From NCBI GenBank assembly GCA_029259335.1, contig JAPDIY010000008.1, positions 1-64,000 of the forward strand: a stretch of 64,000 nt of DNA, in the 5' to 3' direction. Source of the DNA: Archaeoglobi archaeon. Lineage in GTDB: Archaea > Halobacteriota > Archaeoglobi > Archaeoglobales > Archaeoglobaceae. How positions within the stretch are numbered: the first letter of the stretch is position 1; the number at the start of each line of letters is the position of its first letter. The notes under the pieces were generated by a model. It saw nothing but the letters and a program-made list of their open reading frames with translations, had not been told where the DNA came from and did not search any database. This document shows, in pieces, positions 19,557 through 30,100 of the stretch. Made by a program: the position numbers and the translations under genes.

Positions 19557-20726
19557 GTGAAACCAGTTGAGATTAAGGACGGCATATTTTGGGTTGGAGC
19601 GATAGACTGGGACGAGAGGGATTTCCACAATTTCACGACGAGAAGGGGGCTCACGTACAACTCCTACCTGATCGTCGATGAAAATGTTACGCTTGTGGAT
19701 ACTGTGAAACACAAGTCCGTAAGAGAGTCCCTGGACAGGATAAAGAAGGTTGTTGATCCATCCCAGATTGACTACATCATCGTGAACCACATCGAGCCAG
19801 ATCACTCAAGCGGTCTGCCGGATATGATGAGGATTGCGAAGGAGGCCACCATTGTCTGCACTCAGAGGGCTAAGGATGGGCTCTGCAAGTACTGCGACTG
19901 CGACGGATGGGATATCAGAGTTGTTAAGGGCGGAGACGAGCTGAAGATAGGGAAGAGAACGCTAACTTTCATTGACATGACCATGCTTCACTGGCCCGAC
20001 AGCATGGCGACCTATCTCAAAGAGGACAAACTGCTGCTTTCCAACGACGCTTTCGGGCAGCATGTTGCAAGTGAGGAGAGGTTCGACGAGGATATTGGAA
20101 TCGAAGAGGCACTTTACTGGGCGAAGCTCTACTATGCAAACATCCTCATGCCCCTCGCAGGCTTGATAAAGAAGAAATTAGCCGAAGTTCAGAAGCTCAA
20201 CCTCGAAATCGATATGATCGCTCCAAGTCACGGCGTGATCTGGAAGAATCCTGCCAAAATCATCGAAGCCTACTCGAAGTGGGCAGAGTTTGAGAGCGAG
20301 AACAAAGTTGTCATTGTCTTCGATTCAATGTGGCATTCGACGGAGAAGCTGGCGATGGCTATTGCTGATGGTGCAGGCAGCGAAGGTGCTGAAGTCAGAG
20401 TTTTCCATCTCAGGAAGGATTCGTGGGCTGACATCGTGACGGAAATACTGGACGCCAAATCCATTGCCATCGGCTCTCCAACTATTCACAACAGCATCTT
20501 CCCGCCCGTTGCTGGATTCCTGACCTATCTAAAGGGTTTAAAGCCGCAGAAAAAGAGGGCTTTAGCTTTCGGCTCCTACGGCTGGAATGGAGTCGCTGTG
20601 AAGGAGATCCAGAAGGTGCTGGAGGAGCTCAAGTTTGAAACGCTTGAACCACTAATGGTGAAGTTCAAACCCAGTGAGGAGGAACTTCAGAAGGCTTTTG
20701 AGCTCGGAGCGGAGCTTGCAAAATGA
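19557..20726 (+). CDS. fprA: F-type/A-type flavoprotein FprA (diiron MBL + flavodoxin)
   Basis: NHIEPDHSSGLPDM diiron MBL motif, MTMLHWPDSMATYL, C-terminal flavodoxin VIVFDSMWHSTEKLAMAIADG; GTG start. Confidence 0.92.
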   Translation: MKPVEIKDGIFWVGAIDWDERDFHNFTTRRGLTYNSYLIVDENVTLVDTVKHKSVRESLDRIKKVVDPSQIDYIIVNHIEPDHSSGLPDMMRIAKEATIVCTQRAKDGLCKYCDCDGWDIRVVKGGDELKIGKRTLTFIDMTMLHWPDSMATYLKEDKLLLSNDAFGQHVASEERFDEDIGIEEALYWAKLYYANILMPLAGLIKKKLAEVQKLNLEIDMIAPSHGVIWKNPAKIIEAYSKWAEFESENKVVIVFDSMWHSTEKLAMAIADGAGSEGAEVRVFHLRKDSWADIVTEILDAKSIAIGSPTIHNSIFPPVAGFLTYLKGLKPQKKRALAFGSYGWNGVAVKEIQKVLEELKFETLEPLMVKFKPSEEELQKAFELGAELAK

Positions 20727-21880
20727 TAGTTGGCATATCCGGCAGTCCGAGGAAAAAGGCCACGGAATACGTTCTCAGGGAAGCGCTGAGAATACTCGAA
20801 GCGCAAGGTTTCCAGACCAAATTTTTTACCGTCAGGGGGAAGGAGATAAAGCCCTGCCAGCACTGCGATTACTGCCTCAAGCACAAGGTCTGCAGGATTG
20901 AGGATGACATGCAGGAGCTTTACGGGATGCTGAAGAATGCGAGAGGAATAGTGATGGCAACTCCTGTTTACAATGGTGGCGTGAGCGCCCAGATAAAGGC
21001 TGTCATGGATCGCTGTAGGGCTCTCGTTGCCGCAGACTACGACTTCTTCCGCGGCAAGGCTGGAATGGCTATAGCGGTTGGCGGGGACAGAATTGGAGGT
21101 CAGGAGCTGGCTATACAGCAAATAATAACCTTCTACATTTTAAACGGTGTGATCCCGGTTAGCGGGGGTTCGTTTGGGGCAAATCTCGGTGCAACTTTCT
21201 GGAGCAAGGACACGCTTGAAGGTGTGAAGGAGGACGAAGAGGGGTTCAGGAGTCTGAGGAAGACCGTTAAGAGATTCGCTTCCACACTTAAAATGTTGGA
21301 AGGTGATGAAATGGCTGAGGAAAAGAAAAAGAAGAAAAGGGTTGCTTGGGGCATAACCGGGAGCGGCGACAGGTTGCCTGAGACTGTTGAGGTTATGAAA
21401 AAGATTAGAAGACAGTATCCAGACGTTGAGATTGCCGTCTATCTCTCAAAGGCTGGAGAGCAAGTGATTAAATACTACAAGCTGATGAACGATCTCAAGG
21501 AGAATTTCGGAGCTGCTAGAGTTGAGATTGACGCGAATACTCCTTTTCTTGCAGGTCAGGTTCAGGTTGGAAGGTACGAGTTTCTGCTGATAGCTCCTGC
21601 AACTTCAAATACCGTCGCCAAGATTTCAATGGGTATAGCCGACTCCCTGCTTTCAAATGCCGCAATAATGGCTTTAAAGGCGTTTGTGCCCGTTTACATC
21701 ATGCCCTCTGACTACAAAGAGGGAGAGGTGATCACCAAGCTTCCAGATGGCAGAGATCTGAGGCTTAGAGTTAGAAAGGAAGATGTGGAACATGTCAGAA
21801 AGATTGCTACCATGGATGGCGTTTTCATTCTAGAAAAACCTGAAGATATCCACGGAGTTTTCAAGAAACACTTCGGCTGA
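20723..21880 (+). CDS. Fusion: iron-sulfur flavoprotein/NADPH-dependent FMN reductase domain + AfpA-type archaeoflavoprotein
   Basis: N-term MIVGISGSPRKKATEYVLREAL...CQHCDYCLKHKVCRIEDDM...ATPVYNGGVSAQIKAVMDRCR; C-term VAWGITGSGDRLPETVEVMKKI...LLIAPATSNTVAKISMGIADSLLSNAAIMALKAFVPVYIMP. One continuous frame. Confidence 0.85.
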   Translation: MIVGISGSPRKKATEYVLREALRILEAQGFQTKFFTVRGKEIKPCQHCDYCLKHKVCRIEDDMQELYGMLKNARGIVMATPVYNGGVSAQIKAVMDRCRALVAADYDFFRGKAGMAIAVGGDRIGGQELAIQQIITFYILNGVIPVSGGSFGANLGATFWSKDTLEGVKEDEEGFRSLRKTVKRFASTLKMLEGDEMAEEKKKKKRVAWGITGSGDRLPETVEVMKKIRRQYPDVEIAVYLSKAGEQVIKYYKLMNDLKENFGAARVEIDANTPFLAGQVQVGRYEFLLIAPATSNTVAKISMGIADSLLSNAAIMALKAFVPVYIMPSDYKEGEVITKLPDGRDLRLRVRKEDVEHVRKIATMDGVFILEKPEDIHGVFKKHFG

Positions 21881-21912
21881 AAAAACTTTAAGTTTTTGAG
21901 ATAAATAAATTC

Positions 21913-22407
21913 ATGAATAATCCCTCTGAAAATCTGTACTCCGAGTTCTACGAGGACAAGACAGGCGCGATAATTCTCGTCACCCGCTATGTTCCTGAGG
22001 AGAGGGAGAATTTAATAAAAATGTACGAGGAATTTGATTCTGAAAGGAAATGCTGTGGACTGCCACCAAACACTAGGAAAGGAATAGAGGCGTGGATAGA
22101 CTACCTCGACGAGAAGGGCTACGGATTCATCGGGAAGCTTGGTGAGAAGGTTATAGGACACATCGCAGCCGTTCCGGAGAACGGTGAGGCGGAATTTGCT
22201 ATCTTCGTTCATCAGGATTACGAGGACAGGGGGATAGGCAGCGAACTGATAAGGTTCGCCTCCAAGTTTCTGAAGGAGAAAGGGATAAAAAAGCTGAAAG
22301 CGATGACCGAGAGTACGAACAGGAGGGCGATTGAAACCTACCGCCATCTGGGCTTTGAAGTGGTCAGCAGAGACCCACAGCACCTCTACCTAGAAAAGGA
22401 GCTATGA
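21913..22407 (+). CDS. GNAT-family N-acetyltransferase
   Basis: EAEFAIFVHQDYEDRGIGSELIRFASKFLKEKGIKKLKAMTESTNRRAIETYRHLGFEVV. Confidence 0.85.
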   Translation: MNNPSENLYSEFYEDKTGAIILVTRYVPEERENLIKMYEEFDSERKCCGLPPNTRKGIEAWIDYLDEKGYGFIGKLGEKVIGHIAAVPENGEAEFAIFVHQDYEDRGIGSELIRFASKFLKEKGIKKLKAMTESTNRRAIETYRHLGFEVVSRDPQHLYLEKEL

Positions 22408-22511
22408 AAGTTGGGGGCGAGTGGGGAGGGGGGCTGCTATCGTGTTTGCTGCAGCGGTTCCCGCAGTTAGTTTAATGCAAAAGATTTATAATCGTATTAT
22501 CTAATAAAAAC

Positions 22512-23560
22512 GTGGAGTATCTTTTGTTTGCCCAGAACGATCTCGAAAATGTTCTGTCAGAGATAAAAAAGGCAAAACCAGCCTTTAAGAGATACAGATT
22601 TGCCGAAATTCTTGCTGAATTTGAGTACGGGATAGTTGGCAGCTACAGAGATATTGTTTTCCTCTTCACCACACGCGAACTTACGCTCTCAGCGGAGCCG
22701 CTGGAAAGGGTTGCCGTTGAAATTTCCGAAGATGACGGAAGCTTTAAACCCTTCAGATTCGGAAAGTACAGATACGACGACGAGCTTCTTATTGATACAG
22801 AATTCAGAGAAGACTTGTTCCACGATTACCTGCCCGCCCTTCTTTCAGAAATGGCAATGGCAAGGATTCTGATAAAGGAATGCAGTATGAGAGCCATGCA
22901 TCTTGCAGAGAAAGAGACGGAGATTGTGAAGGAAATTACGAAGCTGTCTGAGGAGACAAAAACTCTGAGCCCCGAAAGGCTTGAAGAGCTGTCATTTGAG
23001 GTTTCAGCACTGCGTGTAGAGTTCTTTTCAGGCTACATGCACTTCAAGGATGCTGTCGAGGAAGTATTCTCAGCTCTTTCAAGGGCTGAGAGAATTTCAG
23101 GCTTTCTCGGTGGGATGCTCGGTGAGAAAATTCAGGAGCTACGATCAGAACTGGAAACGATAAGCTACTACGAGTCGAGATTTGAGCAGACCCTTGCTGG
23201 AGTCAGGGAGGCTCTGGATGTTGTACATCTGCGCCTCGAAATGCTAAGGGGAAGGGAGAACTTGAGCTTCAGAAGAGAACCTCAGCCCTGCAGGCTGCTG
23301 CAGCAATCATCGAATTCGTTGCCGTTTACTACTACACCACGAAGATTTGGGAGAGCTTCCTCCCCGTCAAGGAAGTGCCCGCAAGTATCTCATTCTCGCT
23401 TCTTGCAGCCTTTACAACAGTTGTTGTTATCTACACTGAAGCTCTCGGCGAGTATATAAAAGAGAGGAAAATTACAGCGAAGCTCATTTCGCTATCTCTG
23501 CTGTTGCTTGCGATCTTGATTTTGATGGCATCTCTACCTACTCTTTTTTCAAAAGCCTGA
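22512..23560 (+). pseudogene. Frameshifted helical membrane-anchored protein (coiled coil + C-terminal TM helices)
   Basis: Frame A to ...RLEMLRGREN; frame B (-1) resumes ELQKRTSALQAAAAIIEFVAVYYYTTKIWESFLPVKEVPASISFSLLAAFTTVVVIYTEAL... to stop at 23560. Junction near 23264. Confidence 0.65.
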
Positions 23561-23729
23561 CAGCTTTCAGCCTGTCATTGAGCAGCTTTATATGTTCTCT
23601 CTCCTGCGATATCAGATACTCTAAAAGTTCGGCGGTCTGGGGATCTGCATCCCTCTTCATTTCGGAGTAAACCTCTATCGCCTCCCTTTCCATCTCTATA
23701 GCCTTCTTCAAAATTTCTTCTGGTGTCAT
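23538..23729 (-). CDS. Short ferritin-like/rubrerythrin-type helical hairpin protein (63 aa)
   Basis: MTPEEILKKAIEMEREAIEVYSEMKRDADPQTAELLEYLISQEREHIKLL: E..EREA..Y and EREH ferritin-like motifs. Confidence 0.65.
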   Translation of the reverse strand: MTPEEILKKAIEMEREAIEVYSEMKRDADPQTAELLEYLISQEREHIKLLNDRLKAVRLLKKE

Positions 23730-23808
23730 GGACTTAATCTGGTTCGAGTTTAAAATAAATGTGCAAATTTTTGGTTGCGCCTTAGTTCAGGACTGGTATT
23801 CGGGCTGA

Positions 23809-25050
23809 TTATGCACCGAACTTCTTTGCAATGTTCAGCAAGTCCAAAGCAATGTTCAGCAAGTCCATACCCCTTATTCTGCAGAGTCCACCCTTGTAGG
23901 CTTCAAATTCCGAGAACTTCCTGACCTCATCCGTTCTGACATCTTCGTGAAGGATTACAACCGGGACCGGATCGGCAGTATGCTCTCCAACCTTAACAGG
24001 CGTTGAGTGGTCGGCTGTTATTATCAGACAGTTCTTCGCAATGTTTATCCCCAGAAGTTCTGAAATATGTCTGTCAAGCCTCTCGATAAACTCTTTTTTG
24101 CCTTCAAAATCCTTGTCGTGTCCAAGCTCGTCGGTAGCCTTGAAATGCAGCAAAACAACATCATATTTCTCGATTGCTTCCTTCGCTGCCCTAATTTTCG
24201 CCCCAATGTCTGTATTCCTGTTTCCCGTCGCACCTTCGGGAGTTATGATGTCTCCTCCAACGATGCTGCCAACCCCCTTTATGAGGGCTGTTGCGGCTAT
24301 AACGGCAAGTTTCAATCCAAATTTCTCCTCAAAGCTCGGTATGTGTGGCATAACACCGGCACCGCGTAAAAGCAGAGCATTTGCCTTCGGTAACCCCTTC
24401 TTTTCTCTCTCTGCGTTCATAGGATGATTTTCAAGAACTTCATGAGCTTTCTGCATGAACTCGTTGACTATCTCAGCAGTCCACGCAGCATCCTCGCTGA
24501 GCGCCTTACATTGCTTAACTTTCTTTCCCACCTCTTTTGGGTCGGTGTCAGTAATTTCATGCGACAATCCCTCTCCTCTCAGCACCAGTGCAGCCCTATG
24601 TCCCGTTCCCTTCTCAATTAAGAACTCAACTGGAAGCTTCACATTCTCTCTTATCGCTTTGATCAATTCCTCAGTGTCTTGAATTCTTCCCGCTCTTCTG
24701 TCAACGACCGTTTTATCAAATATGCTCCCCTCTCCCTCAACTGTCGCAAAGTTGACCCTGAATGCAATGTCTCCCGGCTTTACCTCGATCCCAACTCCCG
24801 CAGCCTCAATCGGCCCCCTGCCAGTGTAGTATTTAAATGGATCGTATCCGAGAAGAGCGAGGTGGCTTGTGTCACTTCCCGGTCTTATACCCGGAGCTAT
24901 CGTGTCCATTATTCCATTAATACCCATTTCAGCCATTTTATCCAGATTGGGCGTATTAGCAACGCTGAGTGGTGTTTTACCGTTTACCGGCCTGTCCGAG
25001 AGACCGTCTATAACGACAATCAGTACTGGCAAGCTATCCCCTCCAAGCAT
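23809..25050 (-). CDS. apgM: 2,3-bisphosphoglycerate-independent phosphoglycerate mutase (archaeal type)
   Basis: [74 protein letters not shown]. Confidence 0.94.
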   Translation of the reverse strand: MLGGDSLPVLIVVIDGLSDRPVNGKTPLSVANTPNLDKMAEMGINGIMDTIAPGIRPGSDTSHLALLGYDPFKYYTGRGPIEAAGVGIEVKPGDIAFRVNFATVEGEGSIFDKTVVDRRAGRIQDTEELIKAIRENVKLPVEFLIEKGTGHRAALVLRGEGLSHEITDTDPKEVGKKVKQCKALSEDAAWTAEIVNEFMQKAHEVLENHPMNAEREKKGLPKANALLLRGAGVMPHIPSFEEKFGLKLAVIAATALIKGVGSIVGGDIITPEGATGNRNTDIGAKIRAAKEAIEKYDVVLLHFKATDELGHDKDFEGKKEFIERLDRHISELLGINIAKNCLIITADHSTPVKVGEHTADPVPVVILHEDVRTDEVRKFSEFEAYKGGLCRIRGMDLLNIALDLLNIAKKFGA

Positions 25051-25148
25051 CTCTCAACCTAACATACTCGGCATAAACCAGTACTTTAAACTTCTCCTCT
25101 GCTTCTGCACGTTTGCCAGAAACTCAGCAATCTATCCCTTTTAATTTT

Positions 25149-25454
25149 TTATAAAATTGTGTTTACAACGAAATAACCGACAACGCCTGAAATAACCGAT
25201 ATTCCGAGGTTTTTCCATCTGAGGTAAGTTAGTATCACAAAAACCATCGCCACAGTTCTCACAGCAAATTCGTGCGGCTGGAACGATACAAAGGATGTGA
25301 CGAAGAGGGCTGAGATGAGTGCTGTGGATGAGTAAGTTAGGAATTCATCCAAGCTACTGAGCTTTCTGAACTTATCCTTCAGCTTGAAAGGTAAGAACCT
25401 CGTCATATATGTTCCAATGGCAACCACAAGCACAGCCAACAGCTTTTCGCTCAT
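25149..25454 (-). CDS. azlD: AzlD-family branched-chain amino acid transport protein
   Basis: 101-aa polytopic; IGTYMTRFLPFKL; adjacent to and overlapping azlC. Confidence 0.82.
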   Translation of the reverse strand: MSEKLLAVLVVAIGTYMTRFLPFKLKDKFRKLSSLDEFLTYSSTALISALFVTSFVSFQPHEFAVRTVAMVFVILTYLRWKNLGISVISGVVGYFVVNTIL

Positions 25455-26092
25455 CCCATCATCCTCCTGAGTTTCATTACGAGGGCGGGGCTAAGAATTC
25501 CTGCAAGCAGTATGCCTGCTGAGGACATGCCAATGAAGTGGAAGGACAAAGCTATCGCCCCACCAAAAAAAGCCGCCAGAGTGCTGTATTCTTTGAGGTT
25601 GGGAAGGAGAAGAACGAGGAATAAAGCCGGAAGTGAGAAGACAAGTGCAGAAGCAATAGCGTCGTCTGACAGTGCTGAACCTGCAAACACTCCTAAAGCA
25701 GTTCCACCCACCCACGAAATGTAGCTTCCAGCCTCCAGCCCCCGGATGAACCTCTCATCTCCTCGAGTGTTTACCGATGTAGCGAACACCTCGTCGGTTA
25801 AACCGAAGGCTGTAATGCTGGCTTTCTTTATCTCGAACTTCTGGGAAAGTATTGAGCTATAAACGAGATGTCTGAGGTTCAGGATGATCGGAATTATCAC
25901 TCCACTCAAAAAGGACTCCGGGAGAATCGAAATCAGGGCGAACTGGCTCGAACCGGCGAATATGAGGGCAGATGTCAGAATCGCTTCAGTTTTGCTGAAT
26001 CCAAGCGTCACGGCAAGAATGCCGAAGGTCATGGACACGGGCAGATAACCTGCCACAATTGGAAAACTGTAACTAAACCCCTTTCTGAACAT
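25451..26092 (-). CDS. azlC: AzlC-family branched-chain amino acid exporter subunit
   Basis: PVSMTFGILAVTLGFSKTEAILTSALIFAGSSQFALISI...LNLRHLVYSSIL. Confidence 0.88.
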   Translation of the reverse strand: MFRKGFSYSFPIVAGYLPVSMTFGILAVTLGFSKTEAILTSALIFAGSSQFALISILPESFLSGVIIPIILNLRHLVYSSILSQKFEIKKASITAFGLTDEVFATSVNTRGDERFIRGLEAGSYISWVGGTALGVFAGSALSDDAIASALVFSLPALFLVLLLPNLKEYSTLAAFFGGAIALSFHFIGMSSAGILLAGILSPALVMKLRRMMG

Positions 26093-26123
26093 TTTTATAC
26101 CTCCATCTGTCCGAGTACTGAAT

Positions 26124-27134
26124 TCAGAGAATTATGTTCTGCTCATAGCCACAGTTGGGACATCTGGGCGGGTTATCCTTTATCAGATTTATATTATAAA
26201 CATAAAACCCCTCGCGTTCTATCAGAAGCTCTCCGCAGTTCGGGCAGATGGTATTCTCGTGCTTATGCCCCCAGACGTTGCCCGCATAGACATATTCAAC
26301 CCCTGCATCCTTAGCGATCTTTATCGCCTCCTCAATTTTCTCCACAGGCGTTCTCGGCTTGTCCAGCATCTTGTAATCGGGATGAAATCTTGAAAAGTGA
26401 ACGGGAATTTTTTTGCTGAGAGAAACAACCCACTCTGAGAAATCCTTTATCTCCTCTCTGCTGTCGTTCTCTCCGGGAATAATCAGATATGTGAGCTCAA
26501 GAAATATCCCCTTTTTGTGCATGTACTCGACACTCTCAAGAACTCTGTCCAGCTTTGCCTTGCAGATTTTCGTGTAAAACTGCTGGTTGAAGGCTTTGAC
26601 ATCAACGTTCGCTGCATCGAGAACGCCCTCAAACTGGTCGATAGCTTCTGGAGTCATGTATCCGTTTGTAACATAGACGACATAGTAGCCAGCCTCCTTT
26701 ACAAGCTTTGAACTATCCAGAGCAAATTCGTGCCAAATCGCCGGCTCGTTGTAAGTCCATGCAACACCATCAGCATTCTTGTCTATGCACATCCTCAGAA
26801 CTCCATCCGGCTCAATCTCCCTCAGATAGGCGTAATTGAGGTCGGCAAATGCTATCTCATAGTTCTGACAGTGCAGGCAGCGGAAGTTGCAGCTAACACT
26901 CCCGAAGGAGAGAACCTTGGTTCCAGGTTTAAAGTTGTTCAGAGGTTTCTTCTCAATGGGGTCAAGGGCGACGGACGAGACCATGCCGTAGTTGTACACC
27001 TTGAGAACCCCTCCATCATTTTTCCTGACTCTGCATATTCCCCACTTGCCATCCTTCAGCTTGCATCTGTGCCAGCAGGTGTTGCATCTCACTTCTCCAT
27101 TCAGCTTCTCATAAAGGTAAGATTCTACAATCAT
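26124..27134 (-). CDS. amrS: AmmeMemoRadiSam-system radical SAM enzyme
   Basis: CNTCWHRCKLKDGKWGICRVRKNDGG..., FGSVSCNFRCLHCQNYEIAF CxxxCxxC, CPNCGELLIEREGFYV...CPNCGYEQNIIL. Confidence 0.9.
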   Translation of the reverse strand: MIVESYLYEKLNGEVRCNTCWHRCKLKDGKWGICRVRKNDGGVLKVYNYGMVSSVALDPIEKKPLNNFKPGTKVLSFGSVSCNFRCLHCQNYEIAFADLNYAYLREIEPDGVLRMCIDKNADGVAWTYNEPAIWHEFALDSSKLVKEAGYYVVYVTNGYMTPEAIDQFEGVLDAANVDVKAFNQQFYTKICKAKLDRVLESVEYMHKKGIFLELTYLIIPGENDSREEIKDFSEWVVSLSKKIPVHFSRFHPDYKMLDKPRTPVEKIEEAIKIAKDAGVEYVYAGNVWGHKHENTICPNCGELLIEREGFYVYNINLIKDNPPRCPNCGYEQNIIL

Positions 27135-28123
27135 AACTCTTCCCAGACCTCCTTTATCTCTCCGGCATAATCCTCCGGGAGGAAGAAAACAACGCTCTCA
27201 TCGTGTAGCATTTTCGGATAGAATACATCGCACCAGTAGTACTTGCCGAAAGGTGTTCTCGCAACTATGTGGAAGTTCGTCCTGAAGTGCTCCCCCAGCC
27301 TGTCTGCGCAGTAAAGCGTGAAGTTGAAGGAGTTTAAATTCTTCCTCTCGTAATACTTCAGAACCTTGACTATACCTTCCGAAATACCCTTCAATTGCTC
27401 CGAACTCATATTGGCGAATTCCTTCTCCTCTGGAACTGCCATGAAATGGAAAAACCCCTTCGGAGCGAAAGCTGCAAGCCACTCCGTTTTCTCCGTCTTT
27501 CCTATATACCTCTCCCCCTCCCTTTCAACCTCTACCAGCTTTTGCCAGTAGTCCGTACCGTTGGATTCCATGAACTCAAGGGCACTCCAATCGAGTCTTG
27601 CGAAGTAGTCGGTCGAAATGTCCGAAATCATAACCTGCACGTGGGGATGCATGATACTGCTTCCTGCTGGCTTGAGGTAGTTCATCCCTATGGTTATGTA
27701 GTACTTCCCCTCAGGAATCTTCTTGATGTAATCCTGAATCAGCCTAAAGGCGTCAACAAAGTGCTCCGCTTTGAACTCAGACAGCTTCACGAAGTGAGCT
27801 TCAGTAATCCTTATCACCAGAGAATACTTCGAGTAAGGCATCAGGTTTGAAAAAAGTATCGCCTCTCCCCTCTTCCACAACTCGCCCTGCATGATTTCTG
27901 GGTCGCGAGCAGCCATCTGTTCAATTCTTTCGGAACAAAAAGGGCACCAGCTCTTCGTGCTAATGATTTCCTCCTCAAAATCTCCGCTCTGAATCGGAAA
28001 ATCCTTTTTAACGATTCTGGATGTTTGGAGAGTTAAAGGATCATACCGCACCTCAACAACACTCTCGTCAACTTTGCCACCAACGAGAACTTTCGAAACC
28101 TCAACCTCCTTTCGGAACTCCAT
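27131..28123 (-). CDS. Galactose-1-phosphate uridylyltransferase-like (HIT superfamily)
   Basis: CPFCSERIEQM, YLKPAGSSIMHPHVQVMIS, NFHIVARTPFGKYYW. Confidence 0.75.
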   Translation of the reverse strand: MEFRKEVEVSKVLVGGKVDESVVEVRYDPLTLQTSRIVKKDFPIQSGDFEEEIISTKSWCPFCSERIEQMAARDPEIMQGELWKRGEAILFSNLMPYSKYSLVIRITEAHFVKLSEFKAEHFVDAFRLIQDYIKKIPEGKYYITIGMNYLKPAGSSIMHPHVQVMISDISTDYFARLDWSALEFMESNGTDYWQKLVEVEREGERYIGKTEKTEWLAAFAPKGFFHFMAVPEEKEFANMSSEQLKGISEGIVKVLKYYERKNLNSFNFTLYCADRLGEHFRTNFHIVARTPFGKYYWCDVFYPKMLHDESVVFFLPEDYAGEIKEVWEEL

Positions 28124-28194
28124 GTAGGTTCTTGGTTATCAAAGATTTAAAGATTATGAACAACATTAAAGTTCTGCAAGTTGAAGATAACGCA

Positions 28195-28743
28195 ATGAAC
28201 ATAGATGAGCTCCTACTCCTCGTCGAGAAAAATCGCACGCAGTTATCCAAAATTGACGATGAGCTTTATGAGAAGATAAGGGAAAGAATAAGAGAGCTTG
28301 AAGAGCTTAAAAGTTCTGCAAGCGATGCTGAGTTTTTCAGATTTGAAGACGAGATTAGAACTTTAAGGAGGATCCAGAGGAAGATTTTTGAGCTCAGGAC
28401 TGGTAAAATAATTAGTGCTGCCTGGGCTGAAGTGTGCGGGCAGCAGATAGGTAGTGATGTTGAAAACATGTGCAGCCACGAGAGGTCTTTTTTCAAGAAG
28501 CTTATGGATGTCATCAAAGAGTTCAAGAAGACAATTTTCGAAGGAGAAGGTAAGAAAAAAGAAGACAGGGTGCTTGTAAGGATTAAAAAGGATGTTGAGA
28601 TACAGGGGAGTGACGGAAAAACATATAAATTGAGGAGGGAAGATGTGGTTACACTCCCTCAGTTGAACGCTGATGCTCTGATAAAAGGTGGTATCGCTGA
28701 GAAAATTGAGGTGAAAGAGAATGAAGTATCCCAAGAAGGTTAA
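28195..28743 (+). CDS. Archaeal GINS complex subunit Gins51-like (start at 28156 or 28195)
   Basis: N-terminal helical domain with [35 protein letters not shown]-terminal [49 protein letters not shown]-domain; directly precedes L44e. Confidence 0.8.
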   Translation: MNIDELLLLVEKNRTQLSKIDDELYEKIRERIRELEELKSSASDAEFFRFEDEIRTLRRIQRKIFELRTGKIISAAWAEVCGQQIGSDVENMCSHERSFFKKLMDVIKEFKKTIFEGEGKKKEDRVLVRIKKDVEIQGSDGKTYKLRREDVVTLPQLNADALIKGGIAEKIEVKENEVSQEG

Positions 28744-29002
28744 GACATTCTGCAGGTATTGCGGAAAACATACGCTGCATGAGGTTGAGAAAGTCAGCAA
28801 GGGGAAGGCAAGCTCCCTGAACTGGATTAACAGGCAGAAAAAGAGAAGGGGTAAGGTCGGTAACCTCGGAAAGTTCAGCAAGGTTCCCGGTGGGGATAAG
28901 CCGACGAAGAGGGTAAACATAAGATTCAGATGCACTGAATGCAAGAAAGCCCATCACCGCCCGACGTGGAGAGCAAAGAGGTTTGAGCTTATTGAGGGGT
29001 GA
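28721..29002 (+). CDS. rpl44e: 50S ribosomal protein L44e
   Basis: [31 protein letters not shown]...[28 protein letters not shown]. Confidence 0.96.
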   Translation: MKYPKKVKTFCRYCGKHTLHEVEKVSKGKASSLNWINRQKKRRGKVGNLGKFSKVPGGDKPTKRVNIRFRCTECKKAHHRPTWRAKRFELIEG

Positions 29003-29198
29003 GGAGGTGATTGCTCTGAGTGTCACGAAAAGCAGGTTCGTGAAGGTAAAATGTCCTGACTGCGAGCACGAGCAAGTCATTTTCGACCACCCCTCAACGG
29101 TTGTGAAGTGCCTCATCTGTGGAAGAACTCTCGCCGAGCCTACGGGTGGTAAGGGAGATATAAAGGCCGAGGTTCTTGAGGTTGTGGATGTGCAATAG
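28983..29198 (+). CDS. rps27e: 30S ribosomal protein S27e
   Basis: [52 protein letters not shown]. Confidence 0.96.
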   Translation: MSLLRGEEVIALSVTKSRFVKVKCPDCEHEQVIFDHPSTVVKCLICGRTLAEPTGGKGDIKAEVLEVVDVQ

Positions 29199-29346
29199 CT
29201 TTTTGGCTTACGACCTCTTTCTTCCTTAAATGTTATTTGAGACGAGTTCTCTGATCTCATAAATTTTCGGTTGCTGAAAGTTCAGTTTCCTCGGAAAAGT
29301 GCAAAGTGACAGATAAGTTATTTGAAAAGCACGCTGACTTGGTAAT

Positions 29347-30060
29347 GTGAGCAACCCGCCCGAAGACAAAGAACTTGAAATAACTGAACACATCGCGGAG
29401 TTGAGAAAGAGAGTGCTGAGAATCTGCATTGCTATGATTTCCTCAATTTCTGTAATGTTCTATATTTCCTACAGCCTCCTTCTCAATTTCTGGTACACTC
29501 TTGTCGGCAACAGGCCGCTTTATGTTTTCTCACCTATTGAGTGGGTTGTTATCAGGCTAACCTTCTCAACTCTGCTTTCGCTCGTTATTCTCTATCCATA
29601 CATAATCTACGAGCTTTACCTTTTCGCCAAACCCGGACTTTACGAGCACGAGAGAAAATTTCTGAGAGCTATTCTGCTGCCGAGTTACCTAATATTCATC
29701 TTCGGTTTCTTTTTTGCTTACGAATTTGCCATCCCCTTCCTCTACAAGTTAGCTCTGACCAACTCAGCCGAACCGTACCTTTCAGCGGAAAGAACAATAA
29801 CAAATGCCTTTAAACTGCTTTTCACTTTTGGAATTTTCTTCCAGATTCCCCTCGCTATGGTTCTTGCCGACCGCTTTAAAATTGTTGATTACAAAACCTT
29901 CAAGAGCTTCAGAATTCCCGTCTATATTATCATCCTTTTGCTCGTGACTAATTTGACGATGGATTTCACAGGTTTAACGCAGTTTGCAAGTCTCGCTCTA
30001 TTTGTTGCCATGTACGAGCTGGGGTTGCTAATGTTGAGAATTTTTCAGAAGAGTGAATGA
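29347..30060 (+). CDS. tatC: Twin-arginine translocase subunit TatC
   Basis: ITEHIAELRKRVLR, PLYVFSPIEWVVIRL, YELYLFAKPGLYEHERKFLR, FGFFFAYEFAIPFL; GTG start. Confidence 0.9.
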   Translation: MSNPPEDKELEITEHIAELRKRVLRICIAMISSISVMFYISYSLLLNFWYTLVGNRPLYVFSPIEWVVIRLTFSTLLSLVILYPYIIYELYLFAKPGLYEHERKFLRAILLPSYLIFIFGFFFAYEFAIPFLYKLALTNSAEPYLSAERTITNAFKLLFTFGIFFQIPLAMVLADRFKIVDYKTFKSFRIPVYIIILLLVTNLTMDFTGLTQFASLALFVAMYELGLLMLRIFQKSE

Positions 30061-30100
30061 GTAGGAAATGATTAAATATGGGTTAAACATTACTTGAAAT

